A stretch of 64,000 nucleotides of DNA, taken from Pseudomonas sp. MYb60 (lineage in GTDB: Bacteria; Pseudomonadota; Gammaproteobacteria; Pseudomonadales; Pseudomonadaceae). This document shows, piece by piece, positions 1 through 7,705 of the stretch (its first letter is position 1; every line of letters begins with the position of its first letter). The notes under the pieces were generated by a model. That model had not been told where the DNA came from. It made no database searches and saw only the letters and a program-made list of their open reading frames with translations. The position numbers and the translations under genes were made by a program. The stretch lies in NCBI RefSeq assembly GCF_002979555.1, contig NZ_PCOZ01000004.1, positions 248,001-312,000 on the forward strand, given 5' to 3'.

Positions 1-1333
1 TTTTTCCTGCCGAGTAGAATATTTCATTTTTCCAAGAACCTAGATCAGTACTCATTCGCTGAAAATCAGCACGACTAGAATTGAGCATTTCCAAATAAAA
101 TAACGCTATGTCTGCGGGGGAACACAATTTCCGAGTAAACGAGAACGTAACTAGACTGGATTTCTCACGCTCAAACTTTGTAACAGCCGCTTTCCACTTA
201 TCATCAACCCAGAGATCAGAATACTCCTCTGCTCTGGAACCTTTGAAAAATACCAAATAAGCCAACCAAAAAAACTGCACCTCGCCACCTATTGTATCTG
301 CAGCACTTTTGACCTGCTTAATATAATTTGTCAACTCACGCAACTCAACCTTAAAATACCTGCTAAGACCTACAATAATAATTTGATTCTCGGTTAACCC
401 TTCAAGGTCACTAACAATCGTATTTTTTTGAGCATGCGCAACTGGCTTTCTATCAAACATATTTTCGACGACCTGACCGGTAATGTTTATACCTACAGAG
501 ACGGAACCAATTACTGGGAGATGGTTGCGCACCAAATCAAAAACATCACCATTACTCAGCGAGAATTCAGCGTCAAAGAACCTATTCAAATACTGTTCAG
601 AAGAAAAGCCCTGCCCATATACTGCACGAATAGAGTGAGCCAGCTGCTTCGAGTCGGACGCAATAATAAAGCGACATCCTTCGAGCTCAAAAAAATGCTT
701 GATACGTTCTAGCAACTCAATAGCATAAGTGGGGCGGCAGCGATCAAGCTCATCTATAAATATAAATGCAGGTTTTTTTAATCCCCGATTATCAGCTGCA
801 CTCCCCAACCGCTCAATGAGAGCAGTCTTGAACTCCTCAACATGCATTATTGTTTTAGATTGATCGTCAATTAACGATGAAACCAAATCACCCGCCGCTT
901 CAACTGCACCGTCGCTGTCTTTTTCACTAAATAGATCATCAAGATCAACACCCACATACTTCCTGATCAATCCCTTGGCTATTAAAGGCGCAGCTTTTTT
1001 TATGATATTGGCACTAAGATCAACGACTCGTCTACCAGCCTCACTTGAAGTAACATCAAGATCATCTTTCGTCTGCTGCTCTATGCAGGTAATTAACGCT
1101 AGCAATGGTTCAGCCGAATAATCCGTCTCCCAAGCATTGAACAACACACACACATGGTCTTTACTAAGCTCAGCCTGCCAACGTTCCAAGAAAAACGATT
1201 TCCCTGACCCCCATGGGGAGTTGACGTTTAAGACCTTCACATGATCATTTGCCAGCATATACTTCGTCAGAAATTCACTGCTTGGCTTGCGATTCATGAA
1301 ATCACCAGCCCATACATCCACTTCAATGCCCAT
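1..1333 (-). CDS. KAP-family P-loop NTPase, partial (C-terminus beyond the left edge)
   Basis: Reading the minus strand from an ATG at 1333 (behind a GGGGGG ribosome site) gives 444 codons with no stop before the edge. Near residues 37-46 is a Walker A motif (NVNSPWGSGKS), followed by the KAP-typical LFNAWE segment (64-69) and a Walker B with the family signature FIDELDRCRP (192-201). No transmembrane insert is evident between Walker A and B. KAP NTPases include F-plasmid PifA, which excludes phage T7, and QatA of the Qat defence system, so an anti-phage role for this cargo gene is a reasonable inference. The coding region is AT-rich (23 G+C in the 60 bases 241-300), unlike the core genes. 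Partner genes, if any, would lie to the left. Confidence 0.85.
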   Translation of the reverse strand, partial: MGIEVDVWAGDFMNRKPSSEFLTKYMLANDHVKVLNVNSPWGSGKSFFLERWQAELSKDHVCVLFNAWETDYSAEPLLALITCIEQQTKDDLDVTSSEAGRRVVDLSANIIKKAAPLIAKGLIRKYVGVDLDDLFSEKDSDGAVEAAGDLVSSLIDDQSKTIMHVEEFKTALIERLGSAADNRGLKKPAFIFIDELDRCRPTYAIELLERIKHFFELEGCRFIIASDSKQLAHSIRAVYGQGFSSEQYLNRFFDAEFSLSNGDVFDLVRNHLPVIGSVSVGINITGQVVENMFDRKPVAHAQKNTIVSDLEGLTENQIIIVGLSRYFKVELRELTNYIKQVKSAADTIGGEVQFFWLAYLVFFKGSRAEEYSDLWVDDKWKAAVTKFEREKSSLVTFSFTRKLCSPADIALFYLEMLNSSRADFQRMSTDLGSWKNEIFYSAGK

Positions 1334-1400
1334 ATATCCCCCCTGCTTCATAGGTGCAGTTCTTATTGACAAGCCCCGGCGCTTGACCGGGGCCTATTGA

Positions 1401-1565
1401 TTACCCTCTCACCTCTATAAAAACTTCCAACAGTCGCAACACATCCCTTTGCTGCTGGGAGCTGATAAGCCTAAAAATCGCTAGCAATATCATTTCCCGA
1501 TCGCTAAGGCAGTTCGAATCTACAACTGGCACTTGGCTTTCCGATACACCGCTGTTCTCCATCAT
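1401..1565 (-). CDS. Small hypothetical protein, 54 aa
   Basis: A short ORF begins MMENSGVSESQ, continues with a hydrophobic/helical stretch (SDREMILLAIFRLISS) and ends LEVFIEVRG. A good ribosome site (AAAGGAGT) lies 7 bases before the first of two consecutive ATGs. It is encoded between the zinc-ribbon gene and the KAP NTPase on the same strand, 67 bases before the NTPase start, so the two may be co-transcribed. I do not recognise the family. The predicted helix around SSQQQRDVLRLLEVF could be a protein-protein interface. It is supported by the ribosome site and its position; no function is assigned. Confidence 0.55.
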   Translation of the reverse strand: MMENSGVSESQVPVVDSNCLSDREMILLAIFRLISSQQQRDVLRLLEVFIEVRG

Positions 1566-1653
1566 GCGAATACTCCTTTCACACGCAACGGGGGCTCGGC
1601 GCCTACATGACGCCGTTAAAGACTCCCGGGGAACAGCTAATTTCCATCACGTT

Positions 1654-1675
1654 TTGCTGTGTCATCGGACAGCAA
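1654..1675. promoter_or_regulatory. Perfect inverted repeat upstream of the 54-aa/KAP gene pair
   Basis: TTGCTGT and ACAGCAA form perfect 7-bp arms around an 8-bp spacer, about 90 bases upstream of the 54-aa gene and just past the stop of the zinc-ribbon gene. No U-run follows on either strand, so it looks more like an operator than a terminator. Confidence 0.4.
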
Positions 1676-1700
1676 TCAAAAAATTATGTGTTTTGTTACG

Positions 1701-2501
1701 TCACTGCGCGGGCTTGAATGGGGGCAGCGTCATGTACATGCCGTTCTCGCCCCAGCCTTGCAAGTTGCCACTGGCATCGACAACGTAGTGCTCGTTGAAG
1801 TCGCTTTCGGGATCGTCAAGACGCAGCCCACCATCCGGCAGTTTCTTGCCGACATAGTGCTCGGTATTTTTCCCACCGCTGGCAAAGACAGAATCGAGCA
1901 GATACTTGCCGTTCTGCTTGTACAGCACCATCACATGCCCCAGCGCACCGTCCTGCATCCAACTACCGATTCTGTTCGGGTAGGCCTTCAAATCTAGAGC
2001 CTTCAACGCTTGGTAGTCATTTGCGCTCAAGCCGATCAGCGAGGATCTATAGTCAGGATCGAAACTGGCGTTGGCCCAGTAAGCACCGTCAGATTGCCCT
2101 TCTACGCGGAACCCAATGAAGCTTTTGTCAGCCTTGAATTTAGTATCAGCGCGAACGGCTTTTGCTACGTCAGCAAGCTCAGTGTCATTGAGGCGCCGGG
2201 GCAACATGACCTCGACCTTGCGAGGCCGTCCCTCGCGAAACTCGTCTTTGGTGATGGTGTAAGTGGAGGGCAAAACGGAGCTTTGAGCAGGCTTCTCCGC
2301 AGGCGGTGTCTTGTCAGCGACTTTTTCCTTATTGCCACCTGAACACATCGTGACAGCGCCAGCGATGATGACCAGCAGGATCAGAAGCCCAAACACCTGC
2401 TGTGCGACTGTCACTCCGGGATTTTTTACGCCGCAGCTTGGGCAGACCTTTGCGGTGGCGTCGACTGTGTGCTTACACGATTTACAAGGCTTCAACGCCA
2501 T
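1701..2501 (-). CDS. Zinc-ribbon membrane protein of the element (266 aa)
   Basis: The N-terminus holds two CxxC pairs (CKSC at about 6-9 and CPSC at 20-23), a compact zinc ribbon. One hydrophobic segment follows (about 34-53, VFGLLILLVIIAGAVTMC), then a low-complexity linker rich in K, P and A and a roughly 180-residue polar domain. This suggests a single-pass inner-membrane protein with a small cytoplasmic metal-binding head and a larger soluble domain, probably periplasmic. It lies between the repressor gene and the KAP pair, separated from the repressor by a terminator, so it probably has its own promoter and may be expressed in the lysogen. Such genes are often lysogenic-conversion cargo. 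I do not recognise the C-terminal domain. Confidence 0.7.
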   Translation of the reverse strand: MALKPCKSCKHTVDATAKVCPSCGVKNPGVTVAQQVFGLLILLVIIAGAVTMCSGGNKEKVADKTPPAEKPAQSSVLPSTYTITKDEFREGRPRKVEVMLPRRLNDTELADVAKAVRADTKFKADKSFIGFRVEGQSDGAYWANASFDPDYRSSLIGLSANDYQALKALDLKAYPNRIGSWMQDGALGHVMVLYKQNGKYLLDSVFASGGKNTEHYVGKKLPDGGLRLDDPESDFNEHYVVDASGNLQGWGENGMYMTLPPFKPAQ

Positions 2502-2525
2502 TGTTCTACTCCCTTAACTTCCATG

Positions 2526-2549
2526 AAAAAGCCGACCATCTTGGTCGGC
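2526..2549 (-). terminator. Terminator after the repressor gene
   Basis: Read on the minus strand, GCCGACC and GGTCGGC form a 7-bp stem with a 5-base loop, followed by TTTTT. It separates the repressor from the zinc-ribbon gene. Confidence 0.75.
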
Positions 2550-2574
2550 GTGACAAATCCAATTCAACGTCTAT

Positions 2575-2934
2575 TCAGTTGCCGACCTTTTTCCCGCTAG
2601 CAGACGCGACACTGGCGAACGCTGAAACCATGCGCAGCAAAACCTGCCGGTCAGCATCAGTCACTTGCTCATACATCCCAATGAACTCAAGCACATCGGC
2701 GGGAATGCTATCGGCGGCCTGTGGTTTGCGCTCTCCAGTCACCACATAAAGGATATCGACGCCTTTGTCCGCTATCGCAGCTAGGTAGTTTGCGTCCGGG
2801 CTCCGATCGCCCTTTTCGTAGTTGTACTGACTATTTTTGGAAGCCCCAGCAACGGCTGAAAATTCAGTCTGGCTGAACCCCAAACGTTCCCTTTCCTCTT
2901 TGAGGCGGTCACCAATTCCCACATTTGTCTCCAT
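2575..2934 (-). CDS. XRE-family phage repressor (CI/C-like), 119 aa
   Basis: The N-terminal half is a Cro/CI helix-turn-helix: GDRLKEERERLGFSQTEFSAVAGASKNSQ spans both helices, followed by the typical YEKGDRSPDANYLAAIADKGVDILYVVTG segment. The start at METNVGIG is chosen because the longer frame runs into the promoter region. The protein is too short to carry an S24 LexA-like peptidase domain, so RecA-stimulated self-cleavage is not expected and induction must work in another way. It is divergent from a Cro-like gene, the usual arrangement of a lysis-lysogeny switch, and should bind the repeats in between. Confidence 0.85.
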   Translation of the reverse strand: METNVGIGDRLKEERERLGFSQTEFSAVAGASKNSQYNYEKGDRSPDANYLAAIADKGVDILYVVTGERKPQAADSIPADVLEFIGMYEQVTDADRQVLLRMVSAFASVASASGKKVGN

Positions 2935-2940
2935 CAATAC

Positions 2941-3000
2941 TTGACGATCCCACAAACATGGGAAATACTTCACACGTCATCACACGAAACCACACGAAAC
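2941..3000 (+). promoter_or_regulatory. Early promoter and operator array of the element's switch
   Basis: TTGACG (2941-2946) and AATACT (2964-2969) are spaced by 17 bp, a strong sigma-70 promoter reading right. The spacer is filled by a palindrome, TCCCA-N6-TGGGA (2948-2963). Directly downstream are three tandem 10-bp units starting CACACG, at 2971, 2981 and 2991; the last two are identical (CACACGAAAC). The one-turn spacing fits a repressor or Cro protein stacking on one DNA face. Confidence 0.7.
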
Positions 3001-3006
3001 GAGACT

Positions 3007-3219
3007 ATGCCGAACGCATCCCCTATCGAGCAAGCATGCCAAGAGGCCCGTGACCGTCTCGCACGACTCGGGATATCGGCCAAAGACTGGGCTGAAGAAC
3101 ATGAATTCAACCCTTCGACGGTTTACGCAGTTTTGAACGGACAGAAAAAGTGCTTGCGCGGTGAAGCTCACCGCGCCGCCGTACTGCTCGGTATCAAAGA
3201 CGGCGTGATTACAAACTAG
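3007..3219 (+). CDS. Cro-like DNA-binding protein, 70 aa
   Basis: A small protein starting MPNASPIEQACQ with a helix-turn-helix-like core (ARLGISAKDWAEEHEFNPSTVYAVLNGQKK) and a short basic tail. It is the first gene right of the switch and divergent from the XRE repressor, so it most likely acts as the opposing Cro/Ner-type regulator of the early promoter. The ATG at 3007 is preferred over the upstream in-frame start at 2941, which would put translation through the promoter elements. The next gene starts 29 bases on, consistent with one early transcript. Confidence 0.75.
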   Translation: MPNASPIEQACQEARDRLARLGISAKDWAEEHEFNPSTVYAVLNGQKKCLRGEAHRAAVLLGIKDGVITN

Positions 3220-3248
3220 GGCCTCTGGCTCCAAGGGGAAACCAGAAG

Positions 3249-3719
3249 ATGAAACGCCCAGTTCTAGACAGCAGAAAGAGCGTGGTCATGGCCGTCATTG
3301 GCGCCTACCCTCGCGGTCGGCTGTATGCCGCGGCTGACCTCGGTATGCCGCTTAAGAAGTTCGACAACCAGGCCTACGAGAACGCCGGCAGTCGCCCGCT
3401 GACCGACGAACACATCCACCGTCTGGAACAGGTCGCCGGCACAACGTTCCTGGCTGATTACATTGCCTCAATGTACGGCGGCATGTTCGTACCGCTGAGC
3501 CTCACAGAGAACCTGGACAACGTGGAATTGTATAGCCGCTCGCTCAAGGCCTCGGCCAAGCGCGGCCGGGTCGATCAGATCATGTCTGCGGCTCTGGACG
3601 ATGGGGTCATTGAAAAGCGTGAAGCCGACGCAATCGTCGCAGCCCTGTTTACTTACATGTCGGCCCGTTACGCCGAGGTGTTTGCGACTATCCAGCTTTA
3701 CAGCCAGGGAGCTGTCTAG
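3249..3719 (+). CDS. CII/YmfL-like phage regulatory protein, 156 aa
   Basis: The sequence (KSVVMAVIGAYPRGRLYAAADLGMPLKKFDNQAYENAGSRPLTDEHIHRLEQVAGTTFL and on) resembles the YmfL / phage regulatory CII (CP76) group: a helix-turn-helix region followed by a helical C-terminal half. In P2-like phages such proteins sit immediately after the repressor/Cro pair and promote establishment of lysogeny, and the position here matches. A ribosome site (AAGGGGAAA) precedes the ATG. Its stop codon shares bases with the GTG of the following zinc-finger gene, so the two are translationally coupled. Confidence 0.65.
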   Translation: MKRPVLDSRKSVVMAVIGAYPRGRLYAAADLGMPLKKFDNQAYENAGSRPLTDEHIHRLEQVAGTTFLADYIASMYGGMFVPLSLTENLDNVELYSRSLKASAKRGRVDQIMSAALDDGVIEKREADAIVAALFTYMSARYAEVFATIQLYSQGAV

Positions 3720-4006
3720 TGAGTACCTACAAACTGGTCTGCCCCCATTGCCACGGCCGCATGCGCATTCGCACTAGCGAAGGCCAGCACATTTTCCTAC
3801 GTATCGCTTACTTGCAATGCACCAACGAGGCTTGCGGCTTCGTGGCGCGTGCTGAGTTTCAAATGACCCACGAACTAAGCCCCAGCGGCATGCCAAACCC
3901 GGCTGTACAGCTACCAGTCGCAGACGTGGTCACTCGCCGCCAGACAATGAAAACCGCCAACGATCAACCCGATCTGCTGGACCAACTGGAAATGGAGCGC
4001 GCGTGA
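3719..4006 (+). CDS. Ogr/Delta-like zinc-finger transcription activator, 95 aa
   Basis: The N-terminus CPHCHGRMRIRTSEG, then CTNEACGF, is the C-x2-C...C-x4-C zinc finger of the Ogr/Delta family. In P2 (Ogr) and its satellite P4 (Delta), these proteins activate phage late promoters by contacting RNA polymerase. Translation starts at GTG (3719), overlapping the previous stop, and its TGA overlaps the ATG of the next gene. The C-terminal third (VVTRRQTMKTANDQPDLLDQLEMERA) is acidic and probably unstructured. Its presence suggests the element has, or steals, Ogr-dependent late promoters. Confidence 0.8.
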   Translation: MSTYKLVCPHCHGRMRIRTSEGQHIFLRIAYLQCTNEACGFVARAEFQMTHELSPSGMPNPAVQLPVADVVTRRQTMKTANDQPDLLDQLEMERA

Positions 4007-4377
4007 TGAACCTCGATCAACAGACTCATGACTACCGCAGCAGCATGCAACAAGCTGCTTTCGCTTACCTGCAACGCCATGAGGCAGAACACCTGGTGGA
4101 TTCCGATCTGTTGTTCGATCGCTGCATTCGCCACCTGACCCTTGCATTGGAAGTGCCCGTGTTCATGGCGCCCAAGCTCGTACACAACGCATGGACTGAA
4201 CTGCAGGTCATCAAGAAACGCCGCTGGATTGGCATTGACTGGGCCAGTGGTTCAGACAGCACCCGTGTCCTCTTGGTTGACGTTCTCGCCGGCAAAACCT
4301 TCCCAATGTCGGCTCGGTTTCTGCCACAGAAACTTCTCGATCAGCGCAGTACCGTACACAAGCCACACCCTCAGTAA
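4006..4377 (+). CDS. Hypothetical protein of the element, 123 aa
   Basis: Starts MNLDQQTHDYRSS at an ATG overlapping the stop of the zinc-finger gene (ATGA); an in-frame GTG one codon earlier is less likely. The N-terminal half is helical (QQAAFAYLQRHEAEHLVDSDLLFDRCIRHL) and the C-terminal half is basic. I see no catalytic motif and do not recognise the family. Tight coupling to the regulators upstream places it in the early/replication operon. Confidence 0.6.
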   Translation: MNLDQQTHDYRSSMQQAAFAYLQRHEAEHLVDSDLLFDRCIRHLTLALEVPVFMAPKLVHNAWTELQVIKKRRWIGIDWASGSDSTRVLLVDVLAGKTFPMSARFLPQKLLDQRSTVHKPHPQ

Positions 4378-4453
4378 CGCTCCCTTTTAACCCCCCGCCC
4401 TGCCCCGTTCCCAATGGGTTTGGGTGAGCTTTGCCCGCAATCCGAGGTGGACC

Positions 4454-4687
4454 ATGGAAATCGACATTGCCATCACCGCAAAACTGCCCCGCGCCCAGGC
4501 CGAGGCACTGCTCAAAGACCTGCGTGCGCAGTACGCGGTGCTGTTCAACGAGCATTGGTATGACGACCGTTTTCGCATGATCCCCGAAGGTTTGCGGCAC
4601 GGCTCGTTGCTGGTGGCCTTCCCCGCGATGGCTGCACGAAAAAGCCTGATAGGCGCCCTTAAACATAGCCTCGGCGAAGTGAAGTAA
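4454..4687 (+). CDS. Hypothetical protein of the element, 77 aa
   Basis: A small protein starting MEIDIAITAKLPRAQAEALLKDLRAQYAVLFNE; a longer frame exists from 4424, but the internal ATG begins the well-structured part. It has a beta-helix-beta pattern and no cysteine or obvious catalytic motif. It ends 6 bases before the primase gene and so is probably co-translated with it. Family not recognised. Confidence 0.55.
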   Translation: MEIDIAITAKLPRAQAEALLKDLRAQYAVLFNEHWYDDRFRMIPEGLRHGSLLVAFPAMAARKSLIGALKHSLGEVK

Positions 4688-4693
4688 GCCCCA

Positions 4694-7408
4694 ATGACAA
4701 TGGAATACGAGTTGCGCGCCGACATCCTGGACCGCCTGAAATCCGATTACGGTTTCAAGCACAAGGCCGGCCAATACATGCGGGAAGGCAAATGCCCAGC
4801 CTGCAATAAAAAAGAGCTGTACGCTTTCCATGACGCGCCATGGGTCATCCGCTGCGGCCGTGGCAAGTGCGGCCAGACCTGGCACGTCAAAGAGATCTAC
4901 GAGGACCTTTTCAACGACTGGAGCAGCCGCGCCCCGGCCACTGAGCAACACCCGAACGCCACCGCTCGTGCTTATCTGGAGTTTGCCCGGGGCTTCCGCT
5001 TCGACGTCATTCAGGGCTGGTTCACCCAGGACTCGTACTTTTCCAACGAGCTGAACGAAGGCAGCGCCACAGTGCGATTCGCACTTGATAAAGGTGGTTA
5101 CTGGGAGCGGTTGATTGACCGTCCGCACCGCTTCGGAAAGATGAAAGCCCGTTTCAAACCCGGCGACAGCCCGCGTGGCGTTTGGTGGTGCCCGCCGTGC
5201 GTTGAGCTGCTGGACGTCAAGGAGCTGTGGATTGTTGAGGGCATCTTTGACGCTATCGCCTTGGTGCACAACGGCATAGCGGCGGTTTCAGCAATGTCAT
5301 CCGGCGCCTATCCCGAAGAATCACTGAAGGAACTTGCCCGCCAACGTGGCGGCAAGCTGCCAAAGCTGATCTGGGCTCTGGACAACGAGCCAGGCGCTCA
5401 CCGGTACACCAAGCGCTGGGTGCGTCAGGCACGTGCCCTGGGCTACGTCTGCGAGGCGGCACAAATCCCCCAACCTGACAGCCGCAAGGTCGACTGGAAC
5501 GACCTGCACCAGCGTTGGCAGTTTGTCGATGGCGATGAGCCGCGCGCTACACAGGTCGAAAAGGATTTGAACACTGCGCGCTATCACGGCGACCTGCTCC
5601 TGGCTGAAAGCGCCTCAGAAAAAGGCGTACTCATGTACGACCATTTTGAGCGCCACGAATTTTTCTTCGGGTTCGAGAGCCGGCTTTACTGGTTCAAAAT
5701 GGACTTTGAAAAATTTAACAAAGCCATGCAGGCGCTGGAGACTTCCGAACGCCAGGAAGACCAGTTGCTCAACGACAAACAGCGCCGAGACAAGGCTCTA
5801 CGCCAGTGCGGCGGCGTGGTCGAAATCGCCAACTGCTACCCACAGGCCCTGTACTTTCAGCGCAACGAAGTGACAGACGAGTCCTGGTACTACTTCCGCG
5901 TGGACTTCCCGCACGACGGTGGCAGCGTTAAAAACACATTCACCGGTGGGCAGGTTGCCGCCGCCAGCGAGTTCAAAAAACGCCTGCTGAGCATGGCCGC
6001 AGGGGCGGTGTTCACCGGCAGCGGGCAGCAGCTCGACAAGATCATGAAAGACCAGCTCTACGGCCTGAAAACCGTTGAGACCATCGACTACGTGGGCTAC
6101 AGCAAGGAACACGGCGCCTACGTGTTCGGCGACCTCGCCATGCGTAATGGGGTTGTCAGCCAGGTCAACAAGGAAGACTTTTTCGAGTTCGGCAAGCTGC
6201 GCCTGAAGACTCTGCAGAAGTCGATCGCAATGCATATTCAGCGTGATGCCAAGCATTACCGCAGTGACTGGCTGCCAATGCTCTGGATGTGCTTCGGCGC
6301 CAAAGGCATTGTCGCTCTGGCCTTTTGGTTTGGCTCGCTGTTCGCCGAGCAGATCCGCGCGCAGTACAAATCCTTTCCATTTCTGGAAGTAACGGGCGAG
6401 GCCGGCGCCGGTAAAACCACGCTGCTGATGTTCCTGTGGAAATTGCTGGGTCGCGAATACGAAGGCTTTGACCCGTCTAAATCAACTCGAGCAGGCCGCC
6501 AGCGCGCTATGGGCCAAGTGTCCAACATGCCGGTAGTGCTGATCGAGGGCGACCGTAATGAGCCGGACAAAGCGCATGCCAAGGGCTTCGACTGGGACGA
6601 GCTGAAAGACTTTTTCGGCGGCGGCACCCTGGGCACCAAGGGCATGAAAACCAGCGGCAACGAGACCTACGAACCGCCGTTTCGAGGGACCATCGCCATC
6701 AGCCAAAACGCCGACGTCAGCGCCTCTGAAGCGATCCTGACCCGGATTATCAAAACCCACTTTGCACGCCCGGACGTGACCACCGAAAGCCGTGCAGCGG
6801 CAGACAATCTCAACCTGATCCCGGTGGAGCAGCTCAGCCATTTCCTGCTGATGGCCGTGCGTGCCGAAGCCCAGATCATGGCGAAATTTGCCGAACGGGT
6901 TCTGGTGCACGAACAACATCTGCGCAAGCTCAAGGAAATCCGCGTCGAACGGATCATTAAGAACCACAGCCAGATCATGGCCCTGGTGGACTGCCTGTGC
7001 CTGATTTGCCCGCTGAGTGAAAACCAACGGATCACAACTCACCAGGCCCTGACGGTCATGGCTTTGGAACGCCAGTCCGCGATCAGCGCCGACCATCCGC
7101 TGGTGGCCGAATTCTGGGAAGTCTACGAGTACCTCGAAAGCCTGGGCGATGGCCCGCAGGTCAATCACAGCACCGACCCCAAGTTGATCGCCATCAACCT
7201 CAACGAGTTCGCCGAGCTAGCCAGCATCCATCGCCAGAACCTGGCCGACCTCAAGACCTTGCGTTCCCTGCTGACGGAGAGCCGCAGCAGAAAGCTGCTG
7301 GAAACCAACAAGTCAACGTACAGCGCGGTCCGCGCCTCTCAAAGCGCCGGCAATGCCTTGTTCAATAAACCATTAACCGTGCGCTGCTGGGTGTTCAAGA
7401 GCACGTAG
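4694..7408 (+). CDS. Toprim primase-helicase, replication protein of the element (904 aa)
   Basis: The N-terminus carries a primase-type zinc motif (CPAC at 34-37, CGRGKC at 54-59). A Toprim domain follows, with VEGIFDA near 179-185 (metal-binding Glu) and ALDNEPG near 227-233. The C-terminal half has a Walker A motif (GEAGAGKTT, about 567-575) and a Walker B-like VVLIEGD segment. This is the layout of phage bifunctional primase/helicases such as P4 alpha-type proteins, which unwind and prime at the element's origin. It is the largest gene here and implies autonomous or inducible replication. I could not identify an origin, which might lie within or next to this gene. Confidence 0.85.
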   Translation: MTMEYELRADILDRLKSDYGFKHKAGQYMREGKCPACNKKELYAFHDAPWVIRCGRGKCGQTWHVKEIYEDLFNDWSSRAPATEQHPNATARAYLEFARGFRFDVIQGWFTQDSYFSNELNEGSATVRFALDKGGYWERLIDRPHRFGKMKARFKPGDSPRGVWWCPPCVELLDVKELWIVEGIFDAIALVHNGIAAVSAMSSGAYPEESLKELARQRGGKLPKLIWALDNEPGAHRYTKRWVRQARALGYVCEAAQIPQPDSRKVDWNDLHQRWQFVDGDEPRATQVEKDLNTARYHGDLLLAESASEKGVLMYDHFERHEFFFGFESRLYWFKMDFEKFNKAMQALETSERQEDQLLNDKQRRDKALRQCGGVVEIANCYPQALYFQRNEVTDESWYYFRVDFPHDGGSVKNTFTGGQVAAASEFKKRLLSMAAGAVFTGSGQQLDKIMKDQLYGLKTVETIDYVGYSKEHGAYVFGDLAMRNGVVSQVNKEDFFEFGKLRLKTLQKSIAMHIQRDAKHYRSDWLPMLWMCFGAKGIVALAFWFGSLFAEQIRAQYKSFPFLEVTGEAGAGKTTLLMFLWKLLGREYEGFDPSKSTRAGRQRAMGQVSNMPVVLIEGDRNEPDKAHAKGFDWDELKDFFGGGTLGTKGMKTSGNETYEPPFRGTIAISQNADVSASEAILTRIIKTHFARPDVTTESRAAADNLNLIPVEQLSHFLLMAVRAEAQIMAKFAERVLVHEQHLRKLKEIRVERIIKNHSQIMALVDCLCLICPLSENQRITTHQALTVMALERQSAISADHPLVAEFWEVYEYLESLGDGPQVNHSTDPKLIAINLNEFAELASIHRQNLADLKTLRSLLTESRSRKLLETNKSTYSAVRASQSAGNALFNKPLTVRCWVFKST

Positions 7409-7432
7409 CTACTGGGGTGACTCAGTGAGGGA

Positions 7433-7645
7433 ATGACCATGAAATGGGCAGTAAAACGAAACAGAGACGGGCAAGTGCAGCAGAACTGCTGGATCACCGA
7501 CAACGGTTACACCGTCGCCGAGTGCCGGTTGCCTGAGTCGCGCTACCCCGTGACTCGACCAGGGGGAGAACTCCCGTTCGCTTATGCGAGGGACCGTGCC
7601 GAAGTCGTCGCGATTATTGAGCAGGATATGGCCGACGAAGCCTGA
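7433..7645 (+). CDS. Hypothetical protein of the element, 70 aa
   Basis: Encodes MTMKWAVKRNRDGQVQQNCW, a short beta-rich protein ending in the acidic segment AEVVAIIEQDMADEA. A second in-frame ATG lies two codons in. It starts 24 bases after the primase stop and is followed by the first copy of the 49-bp repeated leader. Family not recognised. Confidence 0.5.
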   Translation: MTMKWAVKRNRDGQVQQNCWITDNGYTVAECRLPESRYPVTRPGGELPFAYARDRAEVVAIIEQDMADEA

Positions 7646-7656
7646 CAACCACACAT

Positions 7657-7705
7657 GGGGCTGCAACCCCTCGACACCGACCACCCAAAGGAGAAGCACC
7701 ATGCA
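7657..7705 (+). repeat. 49-bp repeated leader, copy 1
   Basis: Identical over 49 bases to the copy at 8027-8075. It opens with a GGGG-CTGCAA-CCCC hairpin, has an unstructured middle, and ends with AAAGGAG and the ATGCA start of the next gene. It therefore duplicates the whole translation-initiation region. Confidence 0.9.

Noticed and set aside
428..712. Plus-strand 94-codon frame at the left edge
   Set aside because: It lies antisense to the KAP NTPase, whose Walker motifs are on the minus strand.
2971..3000. CRISPR-like tandem repeats
   Set aside because: Only three 10-bp units without spacers, in a phage regulatory region; operators are the better explanation.
4211..5269. Long minus-strand frame opposite the primase gene
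   Set aside because: Shadow of the primase and hypothetical genes, which have motifs and chained starts on the plus strand.
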